From Alphaproteobacteria bacterium (GTDB taxonomy: Bacteria > Pseudomonadota > Alphaproteobacteria > Caulobacterales > Hyphomonadaceae), in the NCBI GenBank assembly GCA_016125405.1, contig WGLW01000007.1:1-51646 (forward strand): a stretch of 51,646 bases of DNA. The letters are read 5' to 3'. Every line of letters starts with the position of its first letter. Positions within the stretch are counted from its first letter, which is position 1. Below the pieces are notes generated by a model. The model did no database searches. It was not told the origin of the DNA and worked only from the letters and a program-made list of their open reading frames with translations. The position numbers were made by a program, and so were the translations under genes. Shown here in pieces: positions 8,536 to 17,647 of the stretch.

Positions 8536-8619
8536 TACGGGCTCAAAACCCGGGCAGGTGGGCTTTCCTCCCGGACAAACTGGGTTACAAACTGTCCATT
8601 ACGCTGGGAGAGGGACAGT

Positions 8620-9174
8620 ATGGATCGGTCCGAGGCCGCCCTTATCATCGTACCGATCGTGCTTATCGTGCTGGGCTTGAGGGTCTGGATGAGCACCCGG
8701 GCCCGCAAGCTCCGCGTCGAGCGCATGTGGGTCGGCCCTGCGATCTTCGTCTTCATCCTCGCCATATCCATCTACGACCAGCCCCCGCCGCCCGGCGTAT
8801 TATCCTGGACGGTGCTGGCGATCGCCGGCGCGCTCGGCGTCTTCATCGGCTTTTATCGCGGCCGGATGGTGCGGATCAGCATCGACATGGAGACGCACGC
8901 CCTGACCAGCCAGCAATCGCCGTGGGGAATGCTGATCTTTCTCGGCCTGATCGGGGCGCGTTACGGCATCCGCTTCGGCCTCAACGGCGCCCACGAGTTT
9001 GACGGCATACCGGTCTCGATCATCCTCGACGGCCTCACGGCCTTCTACGGCGGCAGCGTCATCGGCATGCGCTACGAGATGTGGCAGCGGGCCCAGAAAC
9101 TCCTGTCCGACGCACAGGCGGCGAAGGCCCACGGCGAAGCCGTGCCCGCCGAACTGAGCCAGGACCGGGCCTGA
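8620..9174 (+). CDS. CcdC-like (DUF1453) membrane protein
   Basis: A 184-residue inner-membrane protein with about four to five hydrophobic segments (about 5-22, 40-55, 62-80, 105-125 and 135-150) and a polar Ala/Glu-rich C-terminus. The RVWMSTRARKLRVERMWVGP block followed by RGRMVRISIDMETHALTSQQ resembles the DUF1453/CcdC family, whose function is poorly defined. The ATG at 8620 follows GAGAGGG. It sits between the I78 lipoprotein and rpmI on the same strand. Without a profile search the family call is tentative; integral membrane location is clear. Confidence 0.6.
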   Translation: MDRSEAALIIVPIVLIVLGLRVWMSTRARKLRVERMWVGPAIFVFILAISIYDQPPPPGVLSWTVLAIAGALGVFIGFYRGRMVRISIDMETHALTSQQSPWGMLIFLGLIGARYGIRFGLNGAHEFDGIPVSIILDGLTAFYGGSVIGMRYEMWQRAQKLLSDAQAAKAHGEAVPAELSQDRA

Positions 9175-9203
9175 CGATGCGCCAGGCCCGTTTCCCCGCG
9201 CCC

Positions 9204-9231
9204 TTGCTTTCAGGGCTTTCTTGCGTATAAC
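9204..9231 (+). promoter_or_regulatory. Possible sigma-70-type promoter for rpmI-rplT
   Basis: TTGCTT (9204-9209) and TATAAC (9226-9231) are separated by 16 bp, about 110 bp before the rpmI start. This would give the ribosomal protein pair its own promoter, consistent with its separation from infC. Sequence match only. Confidence 0.4.
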
Positions 9232-9339
9232 CCCCGCTTCCACACCGCCGGACGGGGCCAATGGCATGCCTCACCGGCCTATTTCAGGCGTCGCGCCGGG
9301 CGAAATCCCGGGTCGGTCTGTCGCCCCAGGAGAGATGAA

Positions 9340-9558
9340 ATGCCGAAGATGAAGACCACCAAGGCCGCTGCAAAGCGGTTCAAGATGACTGCAACCGGCA
9401 AGCTCAAACACGGCGTCGCCGGCAAACGTCACCGCCTGATCAGCCACAATGCGAAGTACATCCGCCAGAACCGCGGCACCGAGGTTATGGGCGACATGGA
9501 TGCTCCGCGCGTGATCAAGAAGTTCCTGCCCTACGCAAAGAAAAAAGCGTCGCGCTGA
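9340..9558 (+). CDS. rpmI: 50S ribosomal protein L35
   Basis: A 72-residue, strongly basic protein with the L35 signature MPKMKTTKAAAKRFKMTATGK and GVAGKRHRLISHNAKYIRQNRG. The C-terminal VIKKFLPYAKKKASR is also typical. It is a little longer than many L35 proteins (64-66 residues) because of the TEVMGDMDAPR segment. The ATG at 9340 follows AGGAGAG. It is followed 44 bp later by rplT, the usual order. Confidence 0.97.
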   Translation: MPKMKTTKAAAKRFKMTATGKLKHGVAGKRHRLISHNAKYIRQNRGTEVMGDMDAPRVIKKFLPYAKKKASR

Positions 9559-9602
9559 GCTTCACACCCCACATCCACTGATCAGAATTTCGGAGACAGT
9601 CC

Positions 9603-9965
9603 ATGCCACGCGCACGCGGTAAGGTTCCGGCCCACGCCCGGCACCGCAAAGTCATCAAGGCCGCCAAGGGTTATTACGGCCGCCGCAAGAACACCTTCCG
9701 CACGGCCCAGGCCGCTCTGGTCAAGGCCGGCACCAACGCCTTCAAGGGCCGCAAACAGAAGAAGCGGGATTTCCGCTCGCTCTGGATCATGCGCATCAAC
9801 GCCGCCGTCCGCTCGGTGGATTCAAGTCTCACCTACTCGCGCTTCATCGACGGCCTGAACAAGGCCGGCCTGGGCGTCGACCGCAAGGTGATGGCCGAAC
9901 TCGCCATGCACGAGCCCGCAGCGTTTACCGCCCTGGTGGAGAAGGCCCGGGCGGCGCTCGCTTAG
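9603..9965 (+). CDS. rplT: 50S ribosomal protein L20
   Basis: A 120-residue basic protein that binds 23S rRNA early in 50S assembly. [40 protein letters not shown] and [24 protein letters not shown]-type segments are diagnostic. Length is normal. The ATG at 9603 follows CGGAGAC. It is co-transcribed with rpmI; in many bacteria L20 represses this unit, but no leader structure could be confirmed by eye. Confidence 0.97.
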   Translation: MPRARGKVPAHARHRKVIKAAKGYYGRRKNTFRTAQAALVKAGTNAFKGRKQKKRDFRSLWIMRINAAVRSVDSSLTYSRFIDGLNKAGLGVDRKVMAELAMHEPAAFTALVEKARAALA

Positions 9966-10059
9966 CGCTTACCTCCGACGTCTTTCTCCGCTAGTTCCGA
10001 CCCGGATTGCGATCGTGTCGCTGTATGCGACGTGTGAATCGTAATCCCAACCGTTGAAT

Positions 10060-10089
10060 CGAATAATTGCCCGCAGGGATGATTATTCG
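10060..10089 (+). promoter_or_regulatory. Hairpin in the pheS leader
   Basis: An 8-bp inverted repeat (CGAATAAT at 10060-10067, ATTATTCG at 10082-10089) lies in the 180-bp rplT-pheS gap, 57 bp before the pheS start. The AT-rich stem stands out from its GC-rich surroundings. No phenylalanine-rich leader peptide is encoded next to it, so classical attenuation is not supported; it may be an rplT transcript end or an operator. Confidence 0.35.
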
Positions 10090-10145
10090 GGGCGCGGGGC
10101 GGACTTGGGCCCCGTGCGACCTGACCACAGATGCACGAGGCCGAC

Positions 10146-11228
10146 ATGGCTGTTATTGACGACCTGCCCAAGATCGAGAGCGAAGCGGCGAAAGCCATCG
10201 CCGCCGCCGGAGATGAGGCGTCGCTCGAGTCGATCCGGGTCGCCGAGCTTGGCAAGAAGGGCCGCGTCTCGCTGCTGATGCGCGAACTGGGCGGCATGAC
10301 GCCCGAGCAGCGCACCACCGCCGGACCCGCCCTCAACGGCCTCAAGGACCGCCTCGGCGCCGCGATCAACGCCCGCAAGGCCGAACTCGAGGCCGCCGCG
10401 ATCAACGCCCGCCTCGAAACCGAGCGCGAGGACCTCACCCTGCCGCCGCGCCCGGAAGCCGTCGGCGCGCTGCATCCGGTGATGCAGGTGTTCGAGGAGC
10501 TGGCCGCGATCTTCGCCGACATGGGCTTCTCGGTCGCCGAGGGCCCGGACATCGAGGACGACTTCCACAACTTCACCGCGCTCAACTTCCCCGCCGGCCA
10601 TCCGGCGCGGGAGATGCACGACACCTTCTTCCTGAAGCCGGATGCGGAAGGCCAGCGCAAGGTGCTGCGCACCCACACCAGCCCGGTGCAGATCCGCACC
10701 ATGATGACCCAGGCGCCGCCAATCCGCGTCATCATCCCCGGCCGCGTCTATCGCAAGGACTGGGACGCCACGCACACGCCAATGTTCCACCAGATCGAGG
10801 GTCTGATGATCGACAAGTCCACGCACATGGGCCACCTGAAGACCTGCCTCACCGAGGCCTTCTCGCGCTTCTTCGAGGTGCCGACGGCGCAGTCGCGCCT
10901 GCGTCCGCACTACTTCCCCTTCACCGAACCCAGCGCCGAGATGGACATGCGCTGCGACCGTTCCGGCGGCGAGATCAAGGTCGGCGAAGGCAATGACTGG
11001 CTGGAGATTCTCGGCTGCGGGATGGTGCACCCCAACGTGCTGCGCAACTGCAATCTCGACCCGGAGGAATACCAGGGCTTCGCCTTCGGCCTCGGCGTCG
11101 ATCGCCTCGCCATGCTGAAATATGGCATGCCCGACCTGCGCCCCTATTTCGAAGCGGATGTCGACTGGATCAAACACTACGGCTTCAAACCCTGGCTATT
11201 GCCGACGGTGACCGGAGGGCTGTCGTGA
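10146..11228 (+). CDS. pheS: Phenylalanine--tRNA ligase alpha subunit
   Basis: Catalytic subunit of the alpha2-beta2 enzyme that charges tRNA-Phe. The 360-residue protein has an N-terminal coiled-coil (about 1-85) and a class II synthetase core: [19 protein letters not shown], motif 2 in [22 protein letters not shown], and motif 3 in [19 protein letters not shown]. The ATG at 10146 follows CGAGG by five bases and is preferred over the in-frame ATG at 10131. The beta subunit gene does not follow directly: 505 bp holding an opposite-strand gene intervene. Confidence 0.97.
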   Translation: MAVIDDLPKIESEAAKAIAAAGDEASLESIRVAELGKKGRVSLLMRELGGMTPEQRTTAGPALNGLKDRLGAAINARKAELEAAAINARLETEREDLTLPPRPEAVGALHPVMQVFEELAAIFADMGFSVAEGPDIEDDFHNFTALNFPAGHPAREMHDTFFLKPDAEGQRKVLRTHTSPVQIRTMMTQAPPIRVIIPGRVYRKDWDATHTPMFHQIEGLMIDKSTHMGHLKTCLTEAFSRFFEVPTAQSRLRPHYFPFTEPSAEMDMRCDRSGGEIKVGEGNDWLEILGCGMVHPNVLRNCNLDPEEYQGFAFGLGVDRLAMLKYGMPDLRPYFEADVDWIKHYGFKPWLLPTVTGGLS

Positions 11229-11239
11229 GCGCGCCAGCG

Positions 11240-11671
11240 TTAGGGGGCGTGGCTCTTCTGAACCGTCTGCCGCATCAGCTCGATCGATTGCGCCACGCTG
11301 ATCGTGTACACACCGCCATGTGCGTCATGCCATTGCTTATAGCCCTCTGCAAACAGGGGATCGGCAGGCCGCGGCTCCGCGGTGAGTTTGTCGATCGACG
11401 CGAGAAACGCTTGTTGTTCAAAGGGCTCGTGCCCGATCACGCCGCCAATCAGCCCATTACCAGCCCGAACGAATGGCACGCCGTGGACGCTGAGATGTAC
11501 CACGTCTTCGCCATCGATCTTCTCAAGCTTGCGGATCACGACACGCGATTCTTTGGACGGGGCGTCCTTGAAAGTCCAAACTTGGCCCACAGCCAGTCTG
11601 GGCGTCTGCGCGACGGCCGGCATGGACAGCGCCAGCATGAGACCCGTGATCAAGGCCGGTGTGGTTCGCAT
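11240..11671 (-). CDS. Small exported protein between pheS and pheT, function unknown
   Basis: A 143-residue protein with a clear signal peptide (MRTTPALITGLMLALSMPAVAQT; cleavage after AVA-Q, about residue 20). The mature part contains LAVGQVWTFKDAP, a polar beta-rich stretch EDVVHLSVHGVPFVR, and IGHEPFEQQAFLASIDKL. I do not recognise the family. The ATG at 11671 follows GAGGGGA; the open frame extends to a TTG at 11689. The gene is antisense-oriented inside the pheST unit, its stop only 12 bp from the pheS stop, so it must have its own promoter. Confidence 0.72.
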   Translation of the reverse strand: MRTTPALITGLMLALSMPAVAQTPRLAVGQVWTFKDAPSKESRVVIRKLEKIDGEDVVHLSVHGVPFVRAGNGLIGGVIGHEPFEQQAFLASIDKLTAEPRPADPLFAEGYKQWHDAHGGVYTISVAQSIELMRQTVQKSHAP

Positions 11672-11733
11672 GACATGGATTCCCCTCAACCTGTTCAGGC
11701 AAACACGCTAACTGCCAGGACCGGAGCACGCCA

Positions 11734-14232
11734 ATGAAATTCACCCTCTCCTGGCTGAAGGCCTATCTCGACACCGACGCGGACCTTGCGGCGATCATCG
11801 ACGCGATGACGCTGGCCGGTCTTGAAGTGGAGCATGTCCACGATCCGCGCGAGGCGTTGAAGCAATTCACCGTCTGCCGCATCGTTTCGGCGAAACAACA
11901 CCCCAACGCCGACAAACTTCAGGTCTGCCAGGTCGACACGGTCGACGGACCGAAGGAAATCGTCTGCGGCGGCCTCAATGCGCGGCCCGGCCTCGTCACC
12001 GCCTATGCGCCCATCGGCGCCTACATTCCCGGCTCCGGCATCACGCTGGTTCCCAAGCCGGTGCGCGGCGTCGTCTCCAACGGCATGCTGTGCTCCGGCG
12101 GCGAGATGGACGCCGACGAGGATCCCTTCCGCCTGCGTATCGCCCGTTTCGAGGACTGGCAGCCCCGCGCCCACGCGCTCGGCCTCACCGATGAGCAGGC
12201 CATTGCGGACGGCGGCATCATCGAACTGCCCGACGACCTCAAGGTCGGAACGCCCGTCGCCGACGCGCTGGGCGCGACCGACCCGGTGATCGACTTCGAG
12301 GTGACGCCCAACCGGCCCGACTGGCTTGGCGTTACCGGCATTGCGCGCGATCTCGCCGCCAAGGGCGTCGGCAAGTTCAAGCTGCCCAAGGTGGACGCCG
12401 TGAAAGGCAAGTTCCCCTGCCCGGTCAACGTCTCCACGCACGCGCCCGGCGCCTGCCCGGTATTCTACGGACGCCTGATCCGCGGCGTGAAGAACGGCCC
12501 ATCGCCGGACTGGATGCAGAAACGCCTCAAGGCGATCGGCATCAATCCGAAGAACATGCTGGTTGATGTCACCAACTATCTTTCCTTCGACCGCGCGCGT
12601 CCACTTCACGTCTACGATGCGGCCAAGCTCACGGGCGGCATTGTCGCCCGGCTGGGTGCTGCGACCGACAGCTTCGAGGCGCTGGACGGCAAGACCTATT
12701 CCGACCTCTCCGCGATGTGCGTCATAGCTGACGGATCCGGCGCCATCGGGCTTGGCGGCGTCATGGGCGGGACCTCGACCGGCGTCTCCATCGACACCAC
12801 CGACGTCTTCATCGAAGCCGCCTGGTTCGATCCCAACCGCACGGCGCGCACCGGACGCGCCACCGGCATCATTTCCGACGCCCGCTACCGCTACGAACGC
12901 GGCGTTGATCCACAATCCCAGCGCGACGGCATGGAGCTGGCGACGCGGCTCATCATGGAGACATGCGGCGGAGAGCCGTCCGAAGTCGTCATCGCGGGCG
13001 CCGACCCGGCGGCGCGAACGCCGGTGGACTTCAAGCCGCGCGACATGGCCCGTCTCACGGGTGTCAAGATGAAGCCGGCGCGCATGGCGTCGATCCTGCG
13101 CGATCTCGGCTTCGATCCCGGCAAGCCCGGCGCCAAGGACGAAAGCTGGACGGTCGCCGTGCCGACCTTCCGGCCGGACGTCGAAGGCTCGGCCGACCTC
13201 GTCGAGGAGCTGATCCGCATCGAGGGGTTTGACGCGCTGCCGGATGCGCCCCTGCCGCCGCTTGATAACGAACGCGAGTCGCGTGTCGTGGTGACGCCAT
13301 TGCAGAACCGCGTCCGCACCACACGCCGGGTGCTGGCCGCGCGCGGCTTCCTCGAAACCGTCACGTGGAGCTTCATGTCGCGTGAGAAGGCCGCGCTGGT
13401 GGTCGGCGGCAACGGCCTCAGCGATGCGCTGACCATCGACAACCCGATCGCCTCGGACCTCGACTACATGCGCCCCACGATGCTGGCCAACCTTGCCGAG
13501 GCGGCCCAGCGCAACGCCGACCATGGCGCGGAAGATGTCCGCCTGTTCGAGGCGGGTCCCGTCTATCTCAGCGACCAGCCTGACGGGCAGCACGCCCAGA
13601 TCGCCGCCGTCGTGCGCGCGAGCAAGGCGCGCAACTGGTCCGGCGCCGTCGCTGGCTATGACGCCTACGCCGCCAAGGCAGACCTCTTCGCGATGCTTGG
13701 CGCGCTCGACCAGCCGGGCGAGCGCTTCCAGATCGGCCCCGCCGCGGGCGCGCACTGGCACCCCGGCCGCGCCGGAACGCTGAAGCTCGGACCGAAACTG
13801 ACGGTCGCCGCCTTCGGGGAACTCCACCCAGGCTTCCTCAAGGCGTTGCGCGTCGATGGCCCGGTGATCGCGCTGGAGCTTTACCTGGACGCCATACCTG
13901 CGGCGAAGGCCAAGGCAGGCAAGACGAAGCCCCTGCTCGACAAGGCGGACCTCACGCCGATCCGCCGCGACTTCGCCTTCGTGGTCGAGGAGACGGTCAG
14001 CGCCGGCGACATCCTGCGCGCCGCGGCCAAGGCCGATCCCAAGCTGATCACCGCCGCGAAAGTCTTCGACGTCTACCGCGGCGCGGGCGTCGGCGAGGGT
14101 AAGAAATCCGTCGCCATCGAAATCACCATCCAGCCGCGCGGCGAAGCCCTGAAGGACGCCGAGATCGAAAAGATTGCGGGCTCCGTCGTGGCGGCGGTCG
14201 CAAAGGCCACCGGCGGCGTGTTGCGAGGCTAG
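11734..14232 (+). CDS. pheT: Phenylalanine--tRNA ligase beta subunit
   Basis: Structural and editing subunit of PheRS; 832 residues, normal length. The order is complete: N-terminal core (MKFTLSWLKAYLDTDADL), the tRNA-binding OB/EMAP-like domain (KQHPNADKLQVCQVDTVDG and YAPIGAYIPGSG, about 50-145), B3/4 editing region (GINPKNMLVDVTNYLSFDRARPLHVYDAAKL), B5 domain, the inactive synthetase-like core, and a C-terminal ferredoxin-fold anticodon-binding domain starting near PIRRDFAFVV. The ATG at 11734 has GGAG upstream. Expression must be independent of, or read through, the antisense gene that separates it from pheS. Confidence 0.97.
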   Translation: MKFTLSWLKAYLDTDADLAAIIDAMTLAGLEVEHVHDPREALKQFTVCRIVSAKQHPNADKLQVCQVDTVDGPKEIVCGGLNARPGLVTAYAPIGAYIPGSGITLVPKPVRGVVSNGMLCSGGEMDADEDPFRLRIARFEDWQPRAHALGLTDEQAIADGGIIELPDDLKVGTPVADALGATDPVIDFEVTPNRPDWLGVTGIARDLAAKGVGKFKLPKVDAVKGKFPCPVNVSTHAPGACPVFYGRLIRGVKNGPSPDWMQKRLKAIGINPKNMLVDVTNYLSFDRARPLHVYDAAKLTGGIVARLGAATDSFEALDGKTYSDLSAMCVIADGSGAIGLGGVMGGTSTGVSIDTTDVFIEAAWFDPNRTARTGRATGIISDARYRYERGVDPQSQRDGMELATRLIMETCGGEPSEVVIAGADPAARTPVDFKPRDMARLTGVKMKPARMASILRDLGFDPGKPGAKDESWTVAVPTFRPDVEGSADLVEELIRIEGFDALPDAPLPPLDNERESRVVVTPLQNRVRTTRRVLAARGFLETVTWSFMSREKAALVVGGNGLSDALTIDNPIASDLDYMRPTMLANLAEAAQRNADHGAEDVRLFEAGPVYLSDQPDGQHAQIAAVVRASKARNWSGAVAGYDAYAAKADLFAMLGALDQPGERFQIGPAAGAHWHPGRAGTLKLGPKLTVAAFGELHPGFLKALRVDGPVIALELYLDAIPAAKAKAGKTKPLLDKADLTPIRRDFAFVVEETVSAGDILRAAAKADPKLITAAKVFDVYRGAGVGEGKKSVAIEITIQPRGEALKDAEIEKIAGSVVAAVAKATGGVLRG

Positions 14233-14238
14233 CGTCAG

Positions 14239-14270
14239 AAAAAAGGCCAGTCCGGAAACCGGACTGGCCT
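14239..14270 (-). terminator. Intrinsic terminator between pheT and a convergent gene
   Basis: A perfect 12-bp stem (AGGCCAGTCCGG at 14244-14255, CCGGACTGGCCT at 14259-14270) closes an AAA loop. Six A residues at 14239-14244 read as a T-tract on the minus strand, making it a textbook terminator for the minus-strand gene ending at 14294. The stem can also stop pheT transcripts. Confidence 0.88.
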
Positions 14271-14293
14271 GATTTCGCCGAACGCTGGAAAGG

Positions 14294-15472
14294 CTATTCG
14301 CCTTCCTTGTCGATAGCCGTGTCGCGCCCCTTGGAGTCGGCCCGCAGGATGCCCGGCAGCGCGTAGTTACCTTCATGGCAGGCGTACTCGTAGACGCGCT
14401 CCCTGGACTTGCGCAGCGGAATCTCGCCGGTCCAGGTTTGCGTGTAGTAGACGGGATCCTCGACCGAGAACTGGTAGTCGATCACCTCGTCCGAAACGCG
14501 GCGGAATTTCTCGACGACCCTGCCTTTCGGAGAGATCGGAAAAGCGCCGACCTGAAGCTGGGTAGGATTGAGATTGCGCGTCTCGACCACCAGCGTGTCG
14601 CCTTCCCAGTGCGCGATGGAATCGCCGAACCACTGCTTCACCGAGTCCGGAAGCGCTGCTTTCTTCGCCCCCGGCCGGTCGATGCGGATGATGCGCGCAT
14701 CGTGGTTCATCTCGACGTCGATCATCAGATTGTCCGGCGTCTGCACGATCTGGTAGTTGTTGTTGTACATCGCATTGTTGAGCGGCGGCCCCGCCTGGCT
14801 GCCGAACGAAGCAAGACAGCGCTCACCGACCGGGCGGATCTCCGGCCCCGTGTTGTTGATCTGGCGAACCGACGCCATGCGATTGCCGCGCAATGACCGC
14901 CCTTCCTTAGAGAAAGGCACCTGCCCGTTTTCCGGCGACGTGATCCAGGATGACCGCCACTCAGTGTTGACCTTGGCCCACTCCGAACCGGGATCGATCC
15001 AGAAGGCGTTGTAGCCAGCCTGGGTGTTGCCGTCGGTGAAGACGCCCGCATTCGGATCTGTGCGTTTCTGGCTGTCCTCGGCTGATTTGGTATAGCCCGC
15101 GCGCTCGGTAGCGCCGGCAACCTGTTCCGGCGGGATCACCAGCGTCTTGACGCCCACGCCCGCGTTGCGTCCGTTGCCGCGCGTCATCGTGGTAAGCGAC
15201 GCCGAGGACCACACGCCCTGAAGGTCCGGGTGGCCGTCGGCGGTGCGCGGCGGTTTGTAGTTCGGGTCCCAGGGTTTGAGGTCCTTGAAGAACGGTATCG
15301 GACTTTCGTAGGACCTCGTCCCGGCGATCGTTTTCGGGCCTTCGACCGGCGCACTGGAATCCGCAAAGCCCACGCCAGAGTTCGGCTGGATTTGCTGCGC
15401 GGTCGCTGGCGCGCCAGCGGCCAGAAGAAAACCCAGGGCCGCCACCGAGGCGGTCGCCATGAATTTGGTCAT
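14294..15472 (-). CDS. Secreted 'PDxQGVW...YACHEGNY' family protein, paralogue 1
   Basis: A 392-residue exported protein (signal MTKFMATASVAALGFLLAAG, AxA site ATA-QQ near residue 26). It shares a whole-length pattern with the genes at 36268, 49181 and 50250: PPRTxDGxPDxQGVW near the mature N-terminus, GERCL, MIDVEMNHDARIIRI, FGDSIAHWEGDTLVVET, a beta-rich C-terminal half, and the invariant end YEYACHEGNYALPGIL. The family is common in alphaproteobacteria and acidobacteria as I recall, but I know no function. The ATG at 15472 follows AGGGAACGG. The RusA-like gene lies upstream on the same strand. Confidence 0.85.
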   Translation of the reverse strand: MTKFMATASVAALGFLLAAGAPATAQQIQPNSGVGFADSSAPVEGPKTIAGTRSYESPIPFFKDLKPWDPNYKPPRTADGHPDLQGVWSSASLTTMTRGNGRNAGVGVKTLVIPPEQVAGATERAGYTKSAEDSQKRTDPNAGVFTDGNTQAGYNAFWIDPGSEWAKVNTEWRSSWITSPENGQVPFSKEGRSLRGNRMASVRQINNTGPEIRPVGERCLASFGSQAGPPLNNAMYNNNYQIVQTPDNLMIDVEMNHDARIIRIDRPGAKKAALPDSVKQWFGDSIAHWEGDTLVVETRNLNPTQLQVGAFPISPKGRVVEKFRRVSDEVIDYQFSVEDPVYYTQTWTGEIPLRKSRERVYEYACHEGNYALPGILRADSKGRDTAIDKEGE

Positions 15473-15596
15473 TGTTTCCGTTCCCTTTATCGTTCCCGGG
15501 CGGGTTGGTCCCGCCTCCGATGTCGTTCGATAAACGCCGCGCGATGCTAATTCCGTTTCCACTGGGTGTCGAATGTCGCGGGGGGGACCGCAGGCC

Positions 15597-15995
15597 TCAC
15601 GGATGCGCGGGAGGACCGGACGGCGGAACAATCGGCCAGAGCCGCATCTCAACACCCTCGCGATCCGCCTGACTGCGCTCGACCAGCAGGCGGGCGACCT
15701 GCGCGTCATCGTGAAACGCCACGCCGCAGACACTGTCCAGCATCGCCTTGGCGAGATTGTCGAGGTCCATGTGCGGCGGGTCGCCGGTGAACTGCATCAC
15801 GATATGAACGGAAAAGTCGCCCCATTTGGGACGGACAGCGATCTCCTTCCGGAAGAACTCGCGCAGAAGGGGCTTGTAGTATTTCGCCTGTGTGGTGAGC
15901 CCGTCGACCCAGACTTCAAGACCCCCGCTACCGTCCAGGCGCGCACGCACCTTGCCGGAGCGCGTCCACTGCGGGCCGGGATCAGCGTCGGGCAT
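15597..15995 (-). CDS. RusA-family Holliday junction resolvase-like nuclease
   Basis: A 132-residue protein whose C-terminal half carries the RusA signature: HMDLDNLAKAMLDSV, then FHDDAQVARLLVERS. The aspartates of DLDN, LD and DD are the expected metal ligands for cutting four-way junctions. RusA is usually prophage-encoded, but no phage genes are nearby; this copy sits between fumC (divergent) and a secreted-protein gene. The ATG at 15995 follows AAGGA. Active-site residues look intact, so it is probably functional; whether it replaces or supplements RuvC cannot be told here. Confidence 0.82.
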   Translation of the reverse strand: MPDADPGPQWTRSGKVRARLDGSGGLEVWVDGLTTQAKYYKPLLREFFRKEIAVRPKWGDFSVHIVMQFTGDPPHMDLDNLAKAMLDSVCGVAFHDDAQVARLLVERSQADREGVEMRLWPIVPPSGPPAHP

Positions 15996-16204
15996 GCGGT
16001 GTCCTTCTTGCGGCCCCTTCCCGAACTGGCTGGGGAATGATCCGGGCAGGTCGGCTTCCAGACCGATGTTTTTCGAAATTCAGGCTCGCGCATCGGGTAT
16101 GGAGCGCCCCTCCGCCCCATTGATCCAGTCCGCTTTGGGGTCTAGTTCCCGCCCCGGACGGGATCAACCCGCTCGCCCGCTCGAACACACCCGGAAGGAC
16201 CGAC

Positions 16205-17599
16205 ATGGCCGGCAAGACCCGCACCGAGACCGACACATTCGGCCCCATCGAGGTGGCGGCGGACCGGTACTGGGGCGCCCAGGCCCAGCGTTCGCTGGGC
16301 AACTTCAAGATCGGCTGGGAAAAGCAGCCCGCCCCGATCATCCGCGCCCTCGGCGTCGTCAAGCGCGCCGCCGCGGAGGCCAACATCGAGCTCGGAAAGC
16401 TCGACCCCAAACTGGGCAAGACGATCATCGCCGCCGCCCAGGAAGTGATCGACGGCAAGCTCAACGACCACTTCCCGCTGGTCGTCTGGCAGACCGGCTC
16501 CGGCACGCAGTCGAACATGAACGCCAACGAGGTGATCTCGAACCGCGCCATCGAAATGCTGGGCGGTGTCATGGGCTCGAAGAAGCCGGTTCACCCGAAC
16601 GACCACGTCAACATGAGCCAGTCGTCCAACGACACCTTCCCGACGGCCATGCACATCGCCTGCGCCGAACAGATTTCCTCCGACCTGCTGCCCGCGCTCG
16701 AACATCTTCTGGCGGCGCTCAAGGCCAAGTCGACGGAATGGAAGAAGATCATCAAGATCGGCCGCACGCACACGCAGGATGCGACCCCGCTGACGCTGGG
16801 CCAGGAATTCTCGGGCTATGCGCGGCAGGTCGAACTCGGCATCCAGCGCATCAAGTCAACACTGCCGCTGCTGATGGAGCTTGCGCAGGGCGGCACAGCC
16901 GTCGGCACGGGCCTCAACGCGCCCAAAGGCTTCGACAAACTGGTCGCGGCCAAGATCGCGGCCATCACCGGGCTGGCCTTCAAGACGGCGCCCAACAAGT
17001 TCGAGGCGCTGGCCGCACACGACGCCATGGTCATGAGCCACGGCGCGATCACCACGGTCGCCGCCTCGCTGTTCAAGATCGCGCAGGACATCCGCTTCCT
17101 CGGGTCGGGCCCTCGCGCCGGCCTCGGCGAACTGGCGCTGCCGGAAAACGAGCCCGGCTCGTCGATCATGCCCGGCAAGGTGAACCCCACCCAGTGCGAG
17201 GCGATGACCCAGGTCTGCATTCACATCATGGGCAATAACGCAGCCCTCGCCTTTGCAGACAGCCAGGGCAATTTCGAACTCAACGTCTACAATCCGATGA
17301 TGGCCTACAACTTCCTGCAGTCCGTGCGGCTGATGTCGGATGCGGCGATCAGCTTCACCGATCATTGCGTCGTCGGCATCCAGCCGCGTCTCGACAACAT
17401 CAAGCACGGTGTCGAACGCTCCTTGATGCTGGTGACGGCCCTGAACGAACGGCTGGGCTACGATATCTGCGCCAAGATCGCCAAGACCGCGCACAAGAAC
17501 GGCACCACGCTGCGCGAGGAGGCGGTCGGCGGCGGCTATCTCACCAACGCCGAATTCGACAAGATTGTTCGTCCGGAAAACATGATAGGGCCGAAATAG
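16205..17599 (+). CDS. fumC: Fumarate hydratase class II
   Basis: Iron-independent fumarase of the TCA cycle, converting fumarate to L-malate; homotetramer in the cytoplasm. The 464-residue protein has [23 protein letters not shown] at the start, [32 protein letters not shown], and the superfamily signature around S319-S320 ([16 protein letters not shown]). The C-terminal [11 protein letters not shown] helix is also typical. The ATG at 16205 follows GGAAGGA. The downstream hydrolase starts 49 bp later and may be co-transcribed. Confidence 0.97.
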   Translation: MAGKTRTETDTFGPIEVAADRYWGAQAQRSLGNFKIGWEKQPAPIIRALGVVKRAAAEANIELGKLDPKLGKTIIAAAQEVIDGKLNDHFPLVVWQTGSGTQSNMNANEVISNRAIEMLGGVMGSKKPVHPNDHVNMSQSSNDTFPTAMHIACAEQISSDLLPALEHLLAALKAKSTEWKKIIKIGRTHTQDATPLTLGQEFSGYARQVELGIQRIKSTLPLLMELAQGGTAVGTGLNAPKGFDKLVAAKIAAITGLAFKTAPNKFEALAAHDAMVMSHGAITTVAASLFKIAQDIRFLGSGPRAGLGELALPENEPGSSIMPGKVNPTQCEAMTQVCIHIMGNNAALAFADSQGNFELNVYNPMMAYNFLQSVRLMSDAAISFTDHCVVGIQPRLDNIKHGVERSLMLVTALNERLGYDICAKIAKTAHKNGTTLREEAVGGGYLTNAEFDKIVRPENMIGPK

Positions 17600-17647
17600 G
17601 GTCGCATTTCCCGCACTCTCTTTGCGCCGATTGAGTGGAGGGGCGGC

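Noticed and set aside
10090-10145. Phenylalanine leader peptide for pheS attenuation
   Set aside because: The short frame starting at 10080 encodes no phenylalanine run and there is no terminator/antiterminator pair.
11695-14376. 893-codon open frame on the minus strand opposite pheT
   Set aside because: It mirrors pheT almost exactly, is rich in Arg/Gly/Ala/His with no domain pattern, and arises from GC-rich codon use on the true strand.
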